A stretch of DNA of 11,112 bases from Oscillospiraceae bacterium (GTDB taxonomy: Bacteria; Bacillota; Clostridia; Oscillospirales; Ruminococcaceae), in NCBI GenBank assembly GCA_014858325.1, contig RKCM01000207.1:1-11112 (forward strand). The letters run 5' to 3'. Under the pieces are notes generated by a model that was not told the DNA's origin, searched no databases, and saw nothing but the letters and a program-made list of their open reading frames with translations. The translations under genes were made by a program, and so were the position numbers. Every line of letters begins with the position of its first letter. Position 1 is the stretch's first letter. This document shows positions 10,816 through 11,112 of the stretch, one piece after another.

Positions 10816-11112
10816 TTACATACTCTTCATCTTGGGGTCCAGCGCCTCCCGCAGGCCGTCGGCCACGAGGTTGAAGCTGAGCATCAGCAGGCTCATGACC
10901 ACGATGGGCGGGATGATCTGGTAGGGGTGGGTGGTAAAGCTGTTGTACAGCTCGCTGATCAGAGAGCCCAGCGAGCACTGGGGCACCGGGATGCCCAGAC
11001 CCACGAAGGAAAGGAAGGCCTCGGTGAAGATGGCGGTGGGGATGCTGAACATCACCTGGGTGATGATGGGTCCGATGATGTTGGGCAGCACTTCCTTAAA
11101 GATGATGAAGAA
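10816..11112 (-). CDS. oppC: Oligopeptide ABC transporter permease, C-terminal part (OppC/DppC; gene starts beyond the window)
   Basis: 98 residues are visible, beginning FFIIFKEVLPNIIGPIITQ, the end of the permease EAA loop that contacts the ATPases. The stretch IPTAIFTEAFLSFVGLGIP and the ending LSFNLVADGLREALDPKMKSM are typical of OppC/DppC. Two or three membrane helices are in view. The frame runs off the right edge, so the GTG at 11091 is internal and not a start. It is followed directly by oppD; oppB and the binding protein are expected further right. Confidence 0.93.
   Translation of the reverse strand, partial: FFIIFKEVLPNIIGPIITQVMFSIPTAIFTEAFLSFVGLGIPVPQCSLGSLISELYNSFTTHPYQIIPPIVVMSLLMLSFNLVADGLREALDPKMKSM

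Overview
The window looks like a chromosomal segment of a GC-rich, low-sporulation-type gut Firmicute. Faecalibacterium or a close Oscillospiraceae (Ruminococcaceae) relative is my best guess. The guess rests on high GC with strong GC-rich codon bias, Firmicute-type AGGAGG ribosome binding sites, near-consensus sigma-A promoters with 17-bp spacers, a Firmicute-style OppD, and a dispersed GCTCCCC...GGGGAGC type repeat. The species is inferred, not proven.

Left part (1-1442) is accessory DNA. It opens with the C-terminal end of a large serine recombinase, followed by an AT-rich 56-codon membrane protein gene unlike its neighbours. Then comes the most interesting object: a complete type III toxin-antitoxin locus. 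It has a perfect TTGACA-17-TATAAT promoter, an RNA antitoxin with two 48-nt tandem repeats that can each form the same H-type pseudoknot (with a compensatory base-pair change), a 13-bp hairpin with a weak U-tract, and a 163-aa endoribonuclease toxin of the ToxN/CptN/TenpN superfamily, closest by eye to CptN.

Middle part (1474-6747) is mostly housekeeping. thiM (thiazole kinase) sits 31 bp behind the toxin with no terminator in between. A bidirectional terminator separates it from a convergent CaCA-family Ca2+/cation antiporter. Upstream of the antiporter on the minus strand are two small genes with good promoters: an 88-aa peptide with a double-glycine-type leader and a 61-aa membrane protein. 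Next on the plus strand come a cytoplasmic ricin-type beta-trefoil lectin and a NUDIX hydrolase, with a dispersed-repeat-like hairpin between them. A bidirectional terminator separates these from a stand-alone PTS EIIC-like membrane protein on the minus strand.

Right part (6748-11112): a 358-bp intergenic region holds divergent promoters and a structured leader for a secreted GH25 lysozyme-type cell wall hydrolase with cell-wall-binding repeats. Facing it is the end of an oligopeptide ABC transporter operon on the minus strand (permease OppC, partial; ATPases OppD and OppF), tightly packed and closed by a GC hairpin plus T-rich terminator.
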